Origin: Lachnospiraceae bacterium MD308
GTDB lineage: Bacteria; Bacillota; Clostridia; Lachnospirales; Lachnospiraceae
Direction of reading: 5' to 3'
Assembly (NCBI GenBank): GCA_000403475.2
Contig: KE159795.1
Coordinates: 736,807-800,806 of the forward strand
DNA length: 64,000 nucleotides
Each line of letters begins with the position of its first letter. The first letter of the stretch is position 1. The notes beneath the pieces are model-generated. The model saw only the letters and a list, made by a program, of their open reading frames with translations, had not been told where the DNA came from and ran no database searches. A program made the position numbers and the translations under genes. Shown piece by piece: positions 54,108 to 62,187 of the stretch.

Positions 54108-55663
54108 CAAACCTCTTGCCAAAAAGATTTGCATATAAGAAAATATATGTGTATATATGTGTAGATGAATTCTTGAGGTGATACATTATGATGACGAAAA
54201 GAGAAAACCAACAGATAGAAATGCATTTGATAACAATTGAAGATTTAGTTCCTATGGATCATTTGCTTCGGAAAGTAAATGATATCATTGATTTTTCATT
54301 CATATATAACGAAGTAGAAAATATGTACTGTCATAACAATGGGCGTCCATCTATTGATCCAGTGGCCTTAATCAAGTTTCTTCTCATCGGTTTTCTTTAT
54401 GGCATCAATTCCGAAAGAAGAATATCAGAAGAGATTCAGGTGAACATGGCATACCGTTGGTTTCTTGGTCTTGATATCATGGATAAAGTTCCAGACCATT
54501 CTACGATTTCCCAGAACAGACGACGCCGTTTCAACGGCAGTGATCTTTTTCGGAATATCTTTCAGAAAATTGTTTCCATATGCATAGAAAAGGGTCTGGC
54601 AGACGGCAAGCTGGTTTTTACGGATTCGACACATATGAAGGCAAACGCATCCCGCAACACAGAATACATCAAACAAACAGAAGAAGTAACAAATGAATAC
54701 ATCAAAGAACTAGACCAGTATGAAGAAACGGTACGGGACCAGTTGGAATCGGAAGGGAAAATCAAGCCCGTCAGATGCAGGAAACGGAAGGAAAAAATAG
54801 AAATCATTAGCCGCCGTGAAAGCAGAACAGATCCTGAATCGGGATTTTACAAGAGGAAAGGGAAAGCGGAGGGAATGCACTACTTGTCGCATGAAACCGT
54901 AGACTCTAAAAACGGAATCATAATTGATGTGGCAGCTACAGCCGGTAATGTGCCTGACAGCCAGCCGTATATCAAAAGGATTGATTATATTGAGAAAAAT
55001 CTGGGTTTAAAAATACAGGAAGCATGTGCCGACAGTGGCTATGACACAAACCTTATCAACCAACAGTTATCAGAAAGAGGCATAAATTTTTATACACCTA
55101 AAAGAACAGAGCAAAAAAGAGGAACTACAGAATTTCAAAGGAAAGATTTTCAGTATGATGAAAAGGATGACAGATTCATCTGTCCTGGAGGAAAAGCACT
55201 TCCGCTGCACCGGCTCAATAGAACAATCAATACTGTAACAAAAGAGTACCGCTGTCCAAAGGCTGAATGTAAAGACTGTCCATTCCGTAACAGGTGCATA
55301 GGAGAAAAAGGTTCTGATAAAAGAATTCAAGTAAATATTTTTGAAGACGTTGTAAAAAAGAATCATGAAAAGGATGGTACGGAAACACACACCAAGGTTT
55401 TGCTTCTGCGACAGATATGGAGCGAAGGCAGCTTTGCGGCGCAAAAGTCAAGACATAACTTGAAATTCTTATACAGAAGAGGATTAGAGGCGGCTGAACA
55501 GCAGTGCCTCTTATCGTCAACGGCATTAAATCTTAAAAGGATGATAAAGGCCATGGCATAGGGAACCATGACCTTTTTCTTTGGAATATTTTTGCTATCT
55601 TTGCTAGATTTTTATCATGATATCTTGTGACATTTACGAAATTAGAGGGTTTGTCAACAGCTC
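54098..55663 (+). mobile_element. IS1182-family insertion sequence
   Basis: A complete element of about 1566 bp. Its ends are inverted repeats: GAGCTGTTGACAAACC at 54098-54113 and its complement at 55648-55663; the similarity reaches a few bases further on both sides (AAAAT next to each end). It holds one intact transposase. No clear target-site duplication was seen. It sits between a broken element gene and the lantibiotic-immunity operon. Confidence 0.88.
54188..55561 (+). CDS. IS1182 family transposase
   Basis: A 457-residue DDE transposase with an intact frame. It has an N-terminal DNA-binding region (GRPSIDPVALIKFLLIGFLY), the first catalytic Asp in VFTDSTHMKANA, an ADSGYD site and a C-terminal CxxCPFRNRC zinc-like motif. 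The start can be either of two ATGs at 54188 and 54191, with GAGGTG upstream. The intact frame suggests the insertion is recent or still active. Confidence 0.93.
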   Translation: MMTKRENQQIEMHLITIEDLVPMDHLLRKVNDIIDFSFIYNEVENMYCHNNGRPSIDPVALIKFLLIGFLYGINSERRISEEIQVNMAYRWFLGLDIMDKVPDHSTISQNRRRRFNGSDLFRNIFQKIVSICIEKGLADGKLVFTDSTHMKANASRNTEYIKQTEEVTNEYIKELDQYEETVRDQLESEGKIKPVRCRKRKEKIEIISRRESRTDPESGFYKRKGKAEGMHYLSHETVDSKNGIIIDVAATAGNVPDSQPYIKRIDYIEKNLGLKIQEACADSGYDTNLINQQLSERGINFYTPKRTEQKRGTTEFQRKDFQYDEKDDRFICPGGKALPLHRLNRTINTVTKEYRCPKAECKDCPFRNRCIGEKGSDKRIQVNIFEDVVKKNHEKDGTETHTKVLLLRQIWSEGSFAAQKSRHNLKFLYRRGLEAAEQQCLLSSTALNLKRMIKAMA

Positions 55664-55689
55664 ATTTTTAGGGTGCCGAAGTTTTTGTC

Positions 55690-55726
55690 AAATCTTCAAG
55701 AAATCTTCAAAATCATTTGGTATCGT
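55690..55726 (+). promoter_or_regulatory. Response-regulator box 1 and promoter of the immunity ABC operon
   Basis: An 11-bp direct repeat, AAATCTTCAAG then AAATCTTCAAA (55690-55711), followed after 9 nt by a -10-like TATCGT (55721-55726). The same layout recurs at 60444-60480. It fits the OmpR-family mode of binding to 11-bp direct repeats in place of a -35 box, as known for lantibiotic regulators; which regulator binds is inference from position. Confidence 0.65.
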
Positions 55727-55759
55727 TAGACCACAATCTCAAGAGAGGATGTGTCTAAT

Positions 55760-56467
55760 ATGAGTTATATTTTGCAAACAACAAATCTCTGCAAAAATTT
55801 CAAAGGACAAATGGCGGTAGACAATGTATCGTTGAATATTCAGCGCAACTCAATTTATGGGCTGCTTGGGCCAAATGGTGCGGGGAAATCTACCATCTTG
55901 AAAATGATTACAGGTATTCTCCGTTCCACCTCTGGCGCGATTGAATTTGACGGACATCCGTGGAACCGGGCGGATTTGGAAAACATTGGTGCTTTGATTG
56001 AGATGCCTCCGCTCTATGAAAATCTCTCGGCCTATGAAAACCTGAAAGCCCGAACACTGGCCCTGGGGCTTCCAGAAAGCCGCATCAAGCAAGTGCTTGG
56101 TATTGTGCAACTTGAGAATACTGGAAAAAAACGGGCAGGCCATTTTTCGCTGGGAATGAAACAGCGGCTTGGAATTGCCTTGGCTCTGTTGTCACAGCCC
56201 AAATTGCTTATCTTGGACGAACCGACAAATGGGTTAGACCCGATTGGTATTCAAGATTTGCGTGAGCTTATCAGAAGTTTTCCGCAAAAAGGGATCACCG
56301 TCATATTGTCCAGTCATATACTCTCCGAAGTTGAGCAAATCGCTGACCACATTGGCATTATATCTGCCGGACATTTAGGCTATGAAAACGAAATCCATAA
56401 GAACCACGATCTGGAACGTATTTTTATGGATGTTGTTGGCGCACATAGGGAAAGGAGTGAGAAATAA
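55760..56467 (+). CDS. Lantibiotic-immunity-type ABC transporter, ATP-binding subunit
   Basis: A 235-residue LanF/MutF-like ATPase: Walker A LLGPNGAGKST, the signature LGMKQRLGIALAL, Walker B LLILDEPTNGLDP and the H-loop SSHIL. With the two permeases it should export or remove membrane-targeting peptides. The frame opens at a GTG (55751) 2 nt after GAGAGG; the ATG at 55760, 11 nt after, is more likely. The stop shares one base with the next start (TAATG). Confidence 0.92.
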   Translation: MSYILQTTNLCKNFKGQMAVDNVSLNIQRNSIYGLLGPNGAGKSTILKMITGILRSTSGAIEFDGHPWNRADLENIGALIEMPPLYENLSAYENLKARTLALGLPESRIKQVLGIVQLENTGKKRAGHFSLGMKQRLGIALALLSQPKLLILDEPTNGLDPIGIQDLRELIRSFPQKGITVILSSHILSEVEQIADHIGIISAGHLGYENEIHKNHDLERIFMDVVGAHRERSEK

Positions 56468-57198
56468 TGTTCGGGATTGTACGTTCGGAACTTCTTAAAA
56501 TGCGGCACAGCTTCTCAATGAAATTGATTTTTGGTGCGCCATTGGCAACTGTACTTGTCGGCTTTTTATTGAGCAGTCATGCAGTACAATATTCGGCTTA
56601 CAACTGGTGGTACACTATGCTTCTTCCTGTTGTGACCGCACTGTGGGCCGCAGGTACAGTTATCCGTGAGAAAAATACAGGGCTGCAAAACATTGTTTGT
56701 TTGCCGTTCCCTTCTGCGAAAATATGGATTGGCAAAGGACTTACCCTGACTGCTGTGCTTTTTATCAGCAATCTGCTCATGTGGTTATTTACTACGGGAA
56801 TTGCCAGTTTTACGACTATGAATATTTCGCCGCTGGACAGCATAATCGGCTGTATGCTGCTGTTCCTTACTTGCTTGTGGCAACTCCCTTTTGTTATGCT
56901 GATAGCAAGCAAAACAGGGTATCTTCCCTCTGTGCTAATAACTTTTGTGGCGAATATTGTTTCATCTACTATTGGCGCAGAAAAAGCATGGTTCTTTCTT
57001 AATCCATACGCTATTCCGGCCCGTGTAGTTTGCCCATTTTTCAAGATACGTCCTAACGGACTTCCCATTGAGGACGGTTCTCCGTTATTGGCTATTGAGC
57101 ACATTTTTCCCGCTCTTGCCATTAGCTTGGCATTGGCTGCTGCCTCCTTTTGGATTTGCTCTAAATTGCTTGGAAGTGGGGGAAAGTCCAATGGCTAA
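56467..57198 (+). CDS. Lantibiotic-immunity ABC transporter permease, MutE/EpiE-like
   Basis: A 243-residue protein with six hydrophobic helices. It begins FGIVRSELLKMRHSFSMKLI and has the family pattern TVIREKNTGLQNIVCLPFP. It is the LanE-type half of the permease. It overlaps the ATPase gene by one base and the next permease by 8 bp, so all three are tightly coupled. Confidence 0.88.
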   Translation: MFGIVRSELLKMRHSFSMKLIFGAPLATVLVGFLLSSHAVQYSAYNWWYTMLLPVVTALWAAGTVIREKNTGLQNIVCLPFPSAKIWIGKGLTLTAVLFISNLLMWLFTTGIASFTTMNISPLDSIIGCMLLFLTCLWQLPFVMLIASKTGYLPSVLITFVANIVSSTIGAEKAWFFLNPYAIPARVVCPFFKIRPNGLPIEDGSPLLAIEHIFPALAISLALAAASFWICSKLLGSGGKSNG

Positions 57199-57943
57199 CT
57201 ATATCTGCTATTTGAAAAGTGATTTATACAAATTGTGTCATTCCTGTTTTTTCCTTCTGCACGCTATTTTTGCCGTATGTGGGGCGGCTATGATGTCACT
57301 GTATGCAGGCGTTTCCCAAAGCGATGACATCAATAAACTGGCTGCTTATTTTCAGATCATGGCCGTTGCTTTTCCCTTTGCAATCGGGATTGTCTGCTAT
57401 GTTGCAGCAGAACAGGAAGCAAAAGCAGGACATTTTCAAAATATATTGACACTTCCATACAGACAGAAAGCCGCTCTTTCCAAATTGACTATTTTGCTTG
57501 TGACTGGACTTTTGGCAACCGTATTGAGTAGTGTACTATTTGGTGCGCTATTTCCACTGGTTGGCGGCACAACTGAAATTCCTTCCGGATTTTATACAGT
57601 AATTCCACTTGTCCTTTGGGGCAGTAACATTTTGCTGTATGGTATTCATTTCGTATTAGCAATTCGATTTGGTAAAAATTTGGGAATAGGGATTGGCGTG
57701 TTCGGGAGCCTTTTGGTTGCGCTTCTCCAAACAGGATTAGGCACGGGCATCTGGTTTGTCATCCCTTATGGTTGGGGTATTCGTTTTTCTTCTTACGTTC
57801 AGGAAACGACCTTTGGCCTAATGCCGCCAGACAGAATAGGTATGGATTTTGGCATCATCTTTTGCATATTGTCAACTTGTGCTATAATAGGAATTGCAGT
57901 CCTCTGGTTTTCCAGATATAACGGAAATCGGTCAGCCGATTGA
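57191..57943 (+). CDS. Lantibiotic-immunity ABC transporter permease, MutG-like
   Basis: A 250-residue six-helix permease starting ANYICYLKSDLYKL and carrying EQEAKAGHFQNILTLPYR, the same pattern as in the MutE-like partner. The ATG at 57191 lies within the end of the upstream gene; the frame extends 41 codons upstream but only over that gene. It is the LanG-type half of the permease. Confidence 0.88.
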   Translation: MANYICYLKSDLYKLCHSCFFLLHAIFAVCGAAMMSLYAGVSQSDDINKLAAYFQIMAVAFPFAIGIVCYVAAEQEAKAGHFQNILTLPYRQKAALSKLTILLVTGLLATVLSSVLFGALFPLVGGTTEIPSGFYTVIPLVLWGSNILLYGIHFVLAIRFGKNLGIGIGVFGSLLVALLQTGLGTGIWFVIPYGWGIRFSSYVQETTFGLMPPDRIGMDFGIIFCILSTCAIIGIAVLWFSRYNGNRSAD

Positions 57944-57960
57944 GAATGGAGGTAGAACTG

Positions 57961-58320
57961 ATGAATTGGTTGGGCAATATTATTTGGTTCTTGTGCTGCG
58001 GACTGTGGCAGGGAATTTCTTGGCTGATTGCCGGTGTTTTATGGAGCATTACCATTGTCGGTATTCCGATTGGCCGTCAATGCTTTAAGTTTGCGTCACT
58101 TGCTTTCTTCCCTTTTGGAAAAGATGTGAATTATGGCGGCGGTGCTATGTCTGCGATTGCCAATATCTTGTGGCTGCTTATCAGCGGTATCCCTTTGGCG
58201 TTGGTGGCGCTGCTAAATGGGTTGCTTTTGTGTTGTACGATTATCGGTATTCCTTTCGGGGTACAGTGCTTCAAAATGGCAAAGCTGGCGTTGATGCCTT
58301 TTGGCGCAACAGTAATGTAG
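57961..58320 (+). CDS. YccF domain-containing membrane protein
   Basis: A 119-residue protein made of two similar YccF units: WSITIVGIPIGRQCFKFASLAFFPFG and a second copy (CTIIGIPFGVQCFKMAKLALMPFG) with two hydrophobic stretches each. Its biochemical role is unknown. The ATG at 57961 has GGAGG at 8 nt. It lies between the ABC genes and the regulator genes in the same direction and is probably part of the immunity operon. Confidence 0.88.
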   Translation: MNWLGNIIWFLCCGLWQGISWLIAGVLWSITIVGIPIGRQCFKFASLAFFPFGKDVNYGGGAMSAIANILWLLISGIPLALVALLNGLLLCCTIIGIPFGVQCFKMAKLALMPFGATVM

Positions 58321-58401
58321 ATGTCCTTGGAGTGCGAGTAGGGCCATGAAAAAGAGGTTATCTCAAGCGGGATATATAAACTTGGACAGAGAGGTGAGAT
58401 A

Positions 58402-59061
58402 ATGGCGCATATATTGGTAGTGGATGATGATATAGCTATGCTCCAGCTTGTCAGGCGTGTTTTAGAAAAAGATCAGCATTTAGTTACACTTCAATCAAAC
58501 GCCAAAGCAGTCACAGAAATGGATTTTTCAAAGTTTGGTTTGATTTTACTGGATGTTATGATGCCGGAAATTGATGGTTTTGACCTCTGCAATCAAATCC
58601 GTGACCGTGTAGATTGCCCGATCATTTTCCTTACTGCAAAAACGCAGGAAAGTGAAATTGTTCAGGGATTAGGACTTGGAGCAGATGACTATATCACGAA
58701 ACCGTTCGGGACAAACGAACTTAGAGCGCGGGTAAATGCTCACCTGCGGCGTGATATAAGAGAAAAGAAAAACAGCTTTTCAATATCCGGCGTCATTTTC
58801 CGCCTCAATGCGAAAGAAGTTGAAATCAACTCAAAAAAGATTCCGTTGACAAAAAGTGAGTACGAAATATGCGAATATCTGGCGCGACATCATGGACAAA
58901 CATTTACGCGGGAGCAAATCTATGAGGCGGTCTTTGGATTTGAAGGAGAAAGTGATAGCTCTGTTATCTCTACTCACATCAAGAATATACGCGGGAAGTT
59001 AGCTGAATTTCACTTGTCAACGCTTGAAACAATTTGGGGGGTTGGCTACAAATGGGTGTAA
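58402..59061 (+). CDS. OmpR-family response regulator of the immunity module
   Basis: A 219-residue regulator with a receiver (DDD acidic pair, LLDVMMPEIDG, LTAKTQ, TKPF) and a C-terminal winged helix (IPLTKSEYEICEYL, VISTHIKNIRGKL). It resembles the NisR/SpaR group by gene context and by its kinase partner. It starts after GAGAGG and overlaps the kinase gene by 10 bp. It is the likely reader of the AAATCTTCAAR direct repeats at 55690 and 60444. Confidence 0.93.
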   Translation: MAHILVVDDDIAMLQLVRRVLEKDQHLVTLQSNAKAVTEMDFSKFGLILLDVMMPEIDGFDLCNQIRDRVDCPIIFLTAKTQESEIVQGLGLGADDYITKPFGTNELRARVNAHLRRDIREKKNSFSISGVIFRLNAKEVEINSKKIPLTKSEYEICEYLARHHGQTFTREQIYEAVFGFEGESDSSVISTHIKNIRGKLAEFHLSTLETIWGVGYKWV

Positions 59062-60407
59062 GAAAACTGCGTACCGTTTTTATGAAGTATGCGATATTTC
59101 TTGCGCTTGGTGTCTTTCTGGTTGCTTTTGTCAACATAGCCATCTATCTATTTGGAGTTGAAATTGGATTTATATACCCAATAAATAGAATGAGCGCAGA
59201 AATAGAAAATGCGAGGGGAAGTTTACAATCCACAGATCGGATTACAGAAAATGAAATACCACCTCTTTGTGAATATGCCCTTTTCACAAAAGACGGAAAA
59301 TATATTGGCGGTTCGCTCGATCAGGAAGAACCAGCTTCCGTTTGGAAAATGTGCATTGTGAACAATCAGACGAGCAGCAAGCCTTATCTGTATGCTGTGA
59401 TAGACAGGACTGACGAAATACTGATTTTAAGGTATAGAATGACCGCCCAATTCAGCAATCCACTGCTGCATAGAATATTTTCTTCGGCAGATTGGGTTTT
59501 AATTGCTGTCATTATATTGGAAATCCTGCTTCTCTTGATTGTTTTGTCATATCTATTCGGGAAATACCTTGGGAACAAAATGGATAAATTGCTGACTGCT
59601 GTAAAGAAAATTGAGCAGCAGGATTTGAATTTTGAGGTTGAAAAAAGCCATTTATATGAAATCGACTTAACTCTTGACGCACTCAATCACATGAAATTGG
59701 CACTAAAAAAATCGCTTACAGAACAATGGCAGGCCGACAAACTGCGGCAAGAACAGATTTCTGCATTAGCCCATGATCTCAAGACACCGCTAACCATCAT
59801 CCGAGGCAATACGGAATTGTTGTACGATACTGACTTAACAATAGAACAACAGGAATGTGCTGACTACATCACAGACAGCTATACGCAGATGCAAGTTTAT
59901 GTTAAAACCCTGATAGACCTGTCTACGGCTTCAACAGGGTATCAGCTTAATAAAGAAATCTTTAATTTTCCTGATTATCTAAAGCAAGTGAAAGTATCAA
60001 TAGATGCTTTGTGCAGGACAAAAGAAATTCATTTGCGAATGAGTATGTCCGACATCCCGATGCAACTAACCGCAGATAAGGTTTTGTTAGGACGTGCTAT
60101 TCAAAATGTGGTAAATAATGCGTTGGACTATTCCCCTCAAGATGGAACACTTCATATAGATGTCTGCGGAAAAGACGATTTCGTTGAAATTTCAGTCACG
60201 GACGAGGGGGAAGGATTTTCTATCGAAGCGTTGCGGCACGCGCAAGAACAATTCTTTATGGACGACCAAAGCCGTAATTCAAAGATGCACTTTGGTATGG
60301 GCCTATATATTGCAAAATCCATTATGGAACAACATAGTGGTGAGCTTGTCTTAGAAAACTCCAAAAGTACAGGCGGTGCAAAAGTAATTTTGAAAATTCC
60401 ATTTTGA
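59052..60407 (+). CDS. Sensor histidine kinase of the immunity module
   Basis: A 451-residue kinase with two helices (about 11-33 and 148-171) around an extracellular part of about 110 residues. Then come a HAMP-like linker, the H-box ALAHDLKTPLTIIRG, which is typical for kinases of lantibiotic systems (HDLxTPLT), and a complete ATPase domain (NVVNNALDYS, DEGEGF, FGMGLYIAKSIM). The ATG at 59052 overlaps the regulator. The inducing peptide is unknown. Confidence 0.92.
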   Translation: MGVRKLRTVFMKYAIFLALGVFLVAFVNIAIYLFGVEIGFIYPINRMSAEIENARGSLQSTDRITENEIPPLCEYALFTKDGKYIGGSLDQEEPASVWKMCIVNNQTSSKPYLYAVIDRTDEILILRYRMTAQFSNPLLHRIFSSADWVLIAVIILEILLLLIVLSYLFGKYLGNKMDKLLTAVKKIEQQDLNFEVEKSHLYEIDLTLDALNHMKLALKKSLTEQWQADKLRQEQISALAHDLKTPLTIIRGNTELLYDTDLTIEQQECADYITDSYTQMQVYVKTLIDLSTASTGYQLNKEIFNFPDYLKQVKVSIDALCRTKEIHLRMSMSDIPMQLTADKVLLGRAIQNVVNNALDYSPQDGTLHIDVCGKDDFVEISVTDEGEGFSIEALRHAQEQFFMDDQSRNSKMHFGMGLYIAKSIMEQHSGELVLENSKSTGGAKVILKIPF

Positions 60408-60411
60408 TAGG

Positions 60412-60436
60412 ATGGGTGGCTTTTATAGCCACCCAT
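60412..60436 (+). terminator. Terminator of the immunity module
   Basis: A 10-bp perfect stem (ATGGGTGGCT with AGCCACCCAT), loop TTTAT, then TTTTGC, right after the kinase stop. Confidence 0.88.
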
Positions 60437-60443
60437 TTTTTGC

Positions 60444-60480
60444 AAATCTTTATGAAATCTTCAAAAACTTCTCTTATTAT
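60444..60480 (+). promoter_or_regulatory. Response-regulator box 2 and promoter
   Basis: AAATCTTTATG then AAATCTTCAAA (60444-60465), 9 nt, then TATTAT (60475-60480). It is the same arrangement as box 1, with identical spacing. It reads rightwards into a stretch that has only a 13-residue frame and element remnants. Confidence 0.65.
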
Positions 60481-60871
60481 ATCTCTAAAGTAAATGATCT
60501 GCCCAGCGGCAGAAAAGAAAAAACCGTTGCTGGGCAGGCCGATTCCTCATGTCCAAACGCTCTTTCCAGTGGCGGTTTTGATTATTCAAAGCCGCCATTT
60601 TTATATCCACCGGCGGCACATAGGAGGACGCCGCCATGCGACAAAAGGTAGATAGGCATTTATCAAAAAAAGCCTGACCCCCACAGCGGCGAACTCCACC
60701 CAGACTTGCGAAAACAGTCGTTTCCTGACGGCTCATACTGTTATGCCCTGCACCCGAATGGTCTTGCACCATACGGGCGTTTTTCTATTTCCGGGCCAGC
60801 GACACCGGCCTCGCTGCCGTTCCCCGCCCTTCCTCGTTCAGACCCCAAAAATCTGAACGGAGGAAAGAACG
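60481..60871 (+). other. Non-coding element remnant with hairpins
   Basis: No large gene. It holds a GC-rich hairpin GGCGG-N-CCGCC with a following T-run (about 60573-60602), a further GGCGGC/GCCGCC pair near 60611 and 60630 that can form alternate stems with it, and a hairpin around CCCGAATGG-N-CATACGGG before GTTTTT (about 60754-60788). The layout is like control regions of Clostridial conjugative transposons. Confidence 0.5.
60636..60677 (+). CDS. Possible 13-residue leader peptide
   Basis: MRQKVDRHLSKKA, preceded by AGGAGG at 8 nt. Its start region contains GCCGCC, which can pair with CGGCGGC just upstream and hide the ribosome binding site. A leader peptide of a regulated element transcript is the best guess. 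Confidence 0.35.
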   Translation: MRQKVDRHLSKKA

Positions 60872-61191
60872 ATGGAAATTACCATCAAAATCAACGGGCG
60901 GTTTGTGTCTGTCGAGGTCAGCGCCGAGGTTGCCGACTATCTGGAACAGGCCAAGCGGAACAACAGGAAACTCTACCGTGAGCGTCAGCGGTATTGGGAT
61001 GGGCGCGAGTGTAACGAGTACATAATCGCTACGGAAGGCCGCTTACCCTACTGCGCCACGCCGGAAGAATTGGTCTGCCAGCGGGAAACGCTGGATGAAA
61101 TTCTGGCGGTGCTGGCGCTCTGCACCGACACCCAGCGGGAGCGGTTTTTGCTCCATGCTCTGTATGATTTTAGCTATGCGGAGATTGCCTC
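60872..61191 (+). pseudogene. Truncated sigma-like element protein
   Basis: The N-terminal about 106 residues (EITIKINGRFVSVEVSAEVADYL and later CTDTQRERFLLHALYDFSYAEIA) match the sigma-70-like/ORF7-type regulators of Clostridial conjugative transposons. The helix-turn-helix that should follow SYAEIG is missing: the frame runs on into foreign sequence (SRSIRLSRKR) to a stop at 61252. The gene is cut at about 61188-61191 by the join to the IS3 remnant. Confidence 0.75.
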
Positions 61192-61287
61192 AAGGAGTAT
61201 AAGGCTCTCCAGAAAGAGAACCAGCGCCTTAAGATTGAGAATGAAATACTAAAAAAAGCGACCGCCATATTCGCGAAAGAACAATAG
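61192..61287 (+). pseudogene. 3' remnant of an IS3-type orfA
   Basis: In another frame than the sigma-like gene, this reads KEYKALQKENQRLKIENEIL and ends KKATAIFAKEQ then stop, the leucine-zipper C-terminus of OrfA of IS3-type elements. No orfB follows; 61288-61410 has no gene I can support. Confidence 0.75.
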
Positions 61288-61410
61288 CCCAGATTGTGAC
61301 TTTTATCCAATAAGGGGCTTTCCGGTTTATCTGCAGGATGAAAACCATTCAAAAACAAAGTAAAGGCAGAGAATAAATTACTATACTCCGCAACAACGTC
61401 AAAGACAGGA

Positions 61411-61470
61411 TATATTATGCCGGAATCCATCACTATTTTCTCTACGCATATATTGCTTTTTTTCTATATC
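61411..61470. repeat. Right 60-bp direct repeat bounding the accessory island
   Basis: Counterpart of 52311-52370 (about 87% identical, same orientation). It is followed by the YczE-type gene with a 54-bp gap. Confidence 0.85.
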
Positions 61471-61524
61471 CGTGATACGATTTTTACCACTGTTTAATAT
61501 TTTCAGAAAATGAGGTTTATGCAA

Positions 61525-62187
61525 ATGAAGCGAAGTTTAAAAGAAATAACGCTGCGGCTAGTATTACTGTTTACCGGGCTTGTCATCGCCCACCTGGGAG
61601 TTACGCTGTTCTTACTGACGGAACTTGGAGCCGACCCTTTCAACGTCTTTGTGCAGGGCATCTTCCGGACGCTCCGAAACTTTCTGGGCATGCTGACCCA
61701 TGGCTACACTCACGTGTCCATCTGCATTATCATCATACTTTTGCTGCTCATAATCGACAAAAGCTACATAAAGATCGGAACTGTCGTGTGCATGGTATTC
61801 GGCGGCCCCATCATCGACTTTTTCACACGCATTTTAAATACTTTCATCCACGCCGGCAATCCTTTTGCTTTGAGGATCGCAACACTCGCCGCAGGATGCG
61901 TGATCTTGGCTTTCGGCATGACCATCGTCATAAAGTCTGATGCCGGCACCGGGCCAAATGACCTGGTAGCAATCGTCATCAGCGACAAGCAGTCAAAGCC
62001 TTTCGGACAGGTGCGTATTATCGTGGACTTCTGTTTTGTCGCTATCGGATTCCTCCTTGGAGGAGCCGTGGGTATCGGAACTATTATCAGCGCATTCCTC
62101 GTAGGCCCCATTGCCGGAGTCTTTTTGCCCTACAGCGAAAAAATAGTGAATCGTGTAATTTCAGCCGTTATCCGCATCTTACCATAA
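61525..62187 (+). CDS. YczE/YyaS/YitT-type membrane protein
   Basis: A 220-residue protein with five to six hydrophobic helices and the family patterns LGADPFNVFVQG near the N-terminus and SDAGTGPNDLVAIV in the second half. YczE-like proteins are integral membrane proteins of unclear function. Three ATGs are in frame (61510, 61519 and 61525); the last has GAGG 9 nt before and gives MKRSLKE. It flanks the right repeat of the accessory island. Confidence 0.86.
   Translation: MKRSLKEITLRLVLLFTGLVIAHLGVTLFLLTELGADPFNVFVQGIFRTLRNFLGMLTHGYTHVSICIIIILLLLIIDKSYIKIGTVVCMVFGGPIIDFFTRILNTFIHAGNPFALRIATLAAGCVILAFGMTIVIKSDAGTGPNDLVAIVISDKQSKPFGQVRIIVDFCFVAIGFLLGGAVGIGTIISAFLVGPIAGVFLPYSEKIVNRVISAVIRILP

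Noticed and set aside
53624-54226. Long minus-strand ORFs opposite the GC-rich element gene
   Set aside because: High GC lengthens open frames; the plus-strand frame has the ribosome binding site and the composition known for such element proteins.
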